From positions 186,001-250,000 of the forward strand of contig JANQKZ010000038.1 of the NCBI GenBank assembly GCA_028280845.1: 64,000 nt of DNA. The letters run 5' to 3'. The notes beneath the pieces were generated by a model. The model did no database searches. It saw nothing but the letters and a program-made list of their open reading frames with translations, and was not told the DNA's origin. Within the stretch, counting starts at the first letter, position 1. Each line of letters starts with the position of its first letter. This document shows, piece after piece, positions 63,250-64,000 of the stretch. Source of the stretch: Opitutales bacterium. Lineage in GTDB: Bacteria > Verrucomicrobiota > Verrucomicrobiia > Opitutales > JABSRG01. Made by a program: the position numbers and the translations under genes.

Positions 63250-64000
63250 ATGGATACTCAATCGACTCCAAAAACACTCAATCTCCCCTTCAAACCCGAG
63301 GGTCTCGCCAAAGAGATCCTTGAAGCTGCCCCATCTGTGCAAGTAGCTGGAACGGTCGAAGAGCTGACTGCGCTCGCCGTCGCCAACGCTGGCCCTGATG
63401 GATGGCATGAGGTCGCCTACGACGTTCCCGGAAAAGGAAAGATCGTCGAAGCAAAGGCCTGCCGCGTTAAAAACGGAATCGCCGCCAATTATATGGAGCC
63501 TTACATGCGCCGGCGCGACCCGGACTGTATGGTGATCGGCGACAATCGGGCCACGGATAAACCCACCTTCGAAGGCCGTTTCGGAGAATCTTTCGACAGC
63601 CTGCGCCAGGAAACCATCGAATGGCTCAAGCAACAGGATTTGGCCGTATTCGGTTTTGTGGCCGGTATGCCGGACAAAGGCACCTACGCCCTGGCGATCT
63701 GCCCGGCCAACGCAGGCTTCTTCGCCATGGGATTGGCCATGCTGCAAGCCATCCTTCCCATCGAAGAACTCGGGGATGACTTTAAGCCGACGGCGATCAT
63801 TTACGTCGCGCCCCCCTTCCGGCACAGCTATTTTGAAGGGAAGCAGGTGGTCGTGCACAACCGCCTGGACGGCATGCACGAGCTGTTCAGCTACAACCTC
63901 TATCCGGGACCCAGTGCCAAGAAAGGAATCTACGGCGTCCTCCTCACGATTGGTGAAGCCCAGGAGTGGGTGACCATGCACTGCTCCACCGTGGAGGTCG
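63250..64000 (+). CDS. Truncated gene, likely DUF4914 family protein
   Basis: An open frame from ATG 63250 runs to the window edge without a stop (250 residues seen). It begins MDTQSTPKTLNLPFKPEGLA and includes KNGIAANYMEPYMRRRDPDC, MVIGDNRATDKPTFEGRFGE, LRQETIEWLKQQDLAVFGFV and YNLYPGPSAKKGIYGVLLTI. I recall these as DUF4914-like, a family of about 600 residues without known function; treat the family as tentative. It lacks a signal peptide. Divergent from the PocR-AraC gene with a 57-nt gap, it is a natural target for it. The stop codon is outside the window. Confidence 0.7.
   Translation, partial: MDTQSTPKTLNLPFKPEGLAKEILEAAPSVQVAGTVEELTALAVANAGPDGWHEVAYDVPGKGKIVEAKACRVKNGIAANYMEPYMRRRDPDCMVIGDNRATDKPTFEGRFGESFDSLRQETIEWLKQQDLAVFGFVAGMPDKGTYALAICPANAGFFAMGLAMLQAILPIEELGDDFKPTAIIYVAPPFRHSYFEGKQVVVHNRLDGMHELFSYNLYPGPSAKKGIYGVLLTIGEAQEWVTMHCSTVEV

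Noticed and set aside
63193-63981. N-terminal extension of the AraC ORF up to 63981
   Set aside because: It runs antisense through the divergent DUF4914-like gene, which has family-like motifs, and lacks regulator features; GTG 63192 fits the PocR-AraC length.

Overview
The window reads as ordinary chromosome from a free-living Gram-negative bacterium. The best guess is a Verrucomicrobiota member, perhaps of the Opitutae/Puniceicoccales type. Grounds: a mid-50s GC impression; Sec-signal and lipoprotein proteins, a TonB-like protein, TolC and BamA-like barrels (so an outer membrane); a pilin/type II secretion cluster; two HU-family proteins; a zinc-finger-less ClpX-like ATPase; a PocR-AraC regulator beside a sulfatase; and weak Shine-Dalgarno sequences. 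No rRNA, tRNA, phage, insertion sequence or CRISPR array was seen. The lineage call is inference from gene content.

Layout. 1-9 kb: a truncated gene behind prfB (with its programmed +1 frameshift), cysH, cca, a DUF4174 protein with hemW, an IPT-type lipoprotein, and an EEP-family nuclease with a Ste24-like protease. 9-18 kb: xseB-dxs, an NhaC antiporter, then a minus-strand prepilin cluster running from minor pilins through a free-standing MshEN-like protein to the GspE/PilB ATPase. 18.6-28 kb: metF, a Dabb protein, a tolC-maf-tonB-rluA operon, then nadE, a secretin-N-like exported protein and hemL tightly packed. 28-38 kb: hisS with an IHF/HU gene, the ClpX-like ATPase, ubiE/menG, a cytidylate-kinase-like protein, dinG, a PP2C phosphatase and a TPR protein.

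38-52 kb: a YHYH protein, a sugar nucleotidyltransferase, a UGT-like glycosyltransferase overlapping an AttH/CrtC-like exported protein, an SDR lacking the catalytic tyrosine, GH20, galK, HU, ygfZ, DAHP synthase and malate dehydrogenase. 52-59 kb: a divergent locus (DUF3299 protein; ABC ATPase and FtsX-type permease with a polyhistidine loop) resembling zinc-uptake systems, two tandem DUF481 outer-membrane proteins and a BamA/surface-antigen barrel. 59-64 kb: a lamin-tail-domain exported protein, a SnoaL-like exported protein, a sulfatase with its likely PocR-AraC regulator, and a divergent truncated gene probably of the DUF4914 family.

The most unusual feature is not a gene. From about 33 kb onward, many gaps between genes hold short tracts phased exactly at 7 nt, built from different heptamers at different loci. 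They often start at or just after a stop codon, one runs through the coding sequence of ygfZ, and another sits over its start region. Three gaps exceed 300 bases without a gene (18.1-18.6, 43.9-44.3 and 50.15-50.5 kb) and are described individually.
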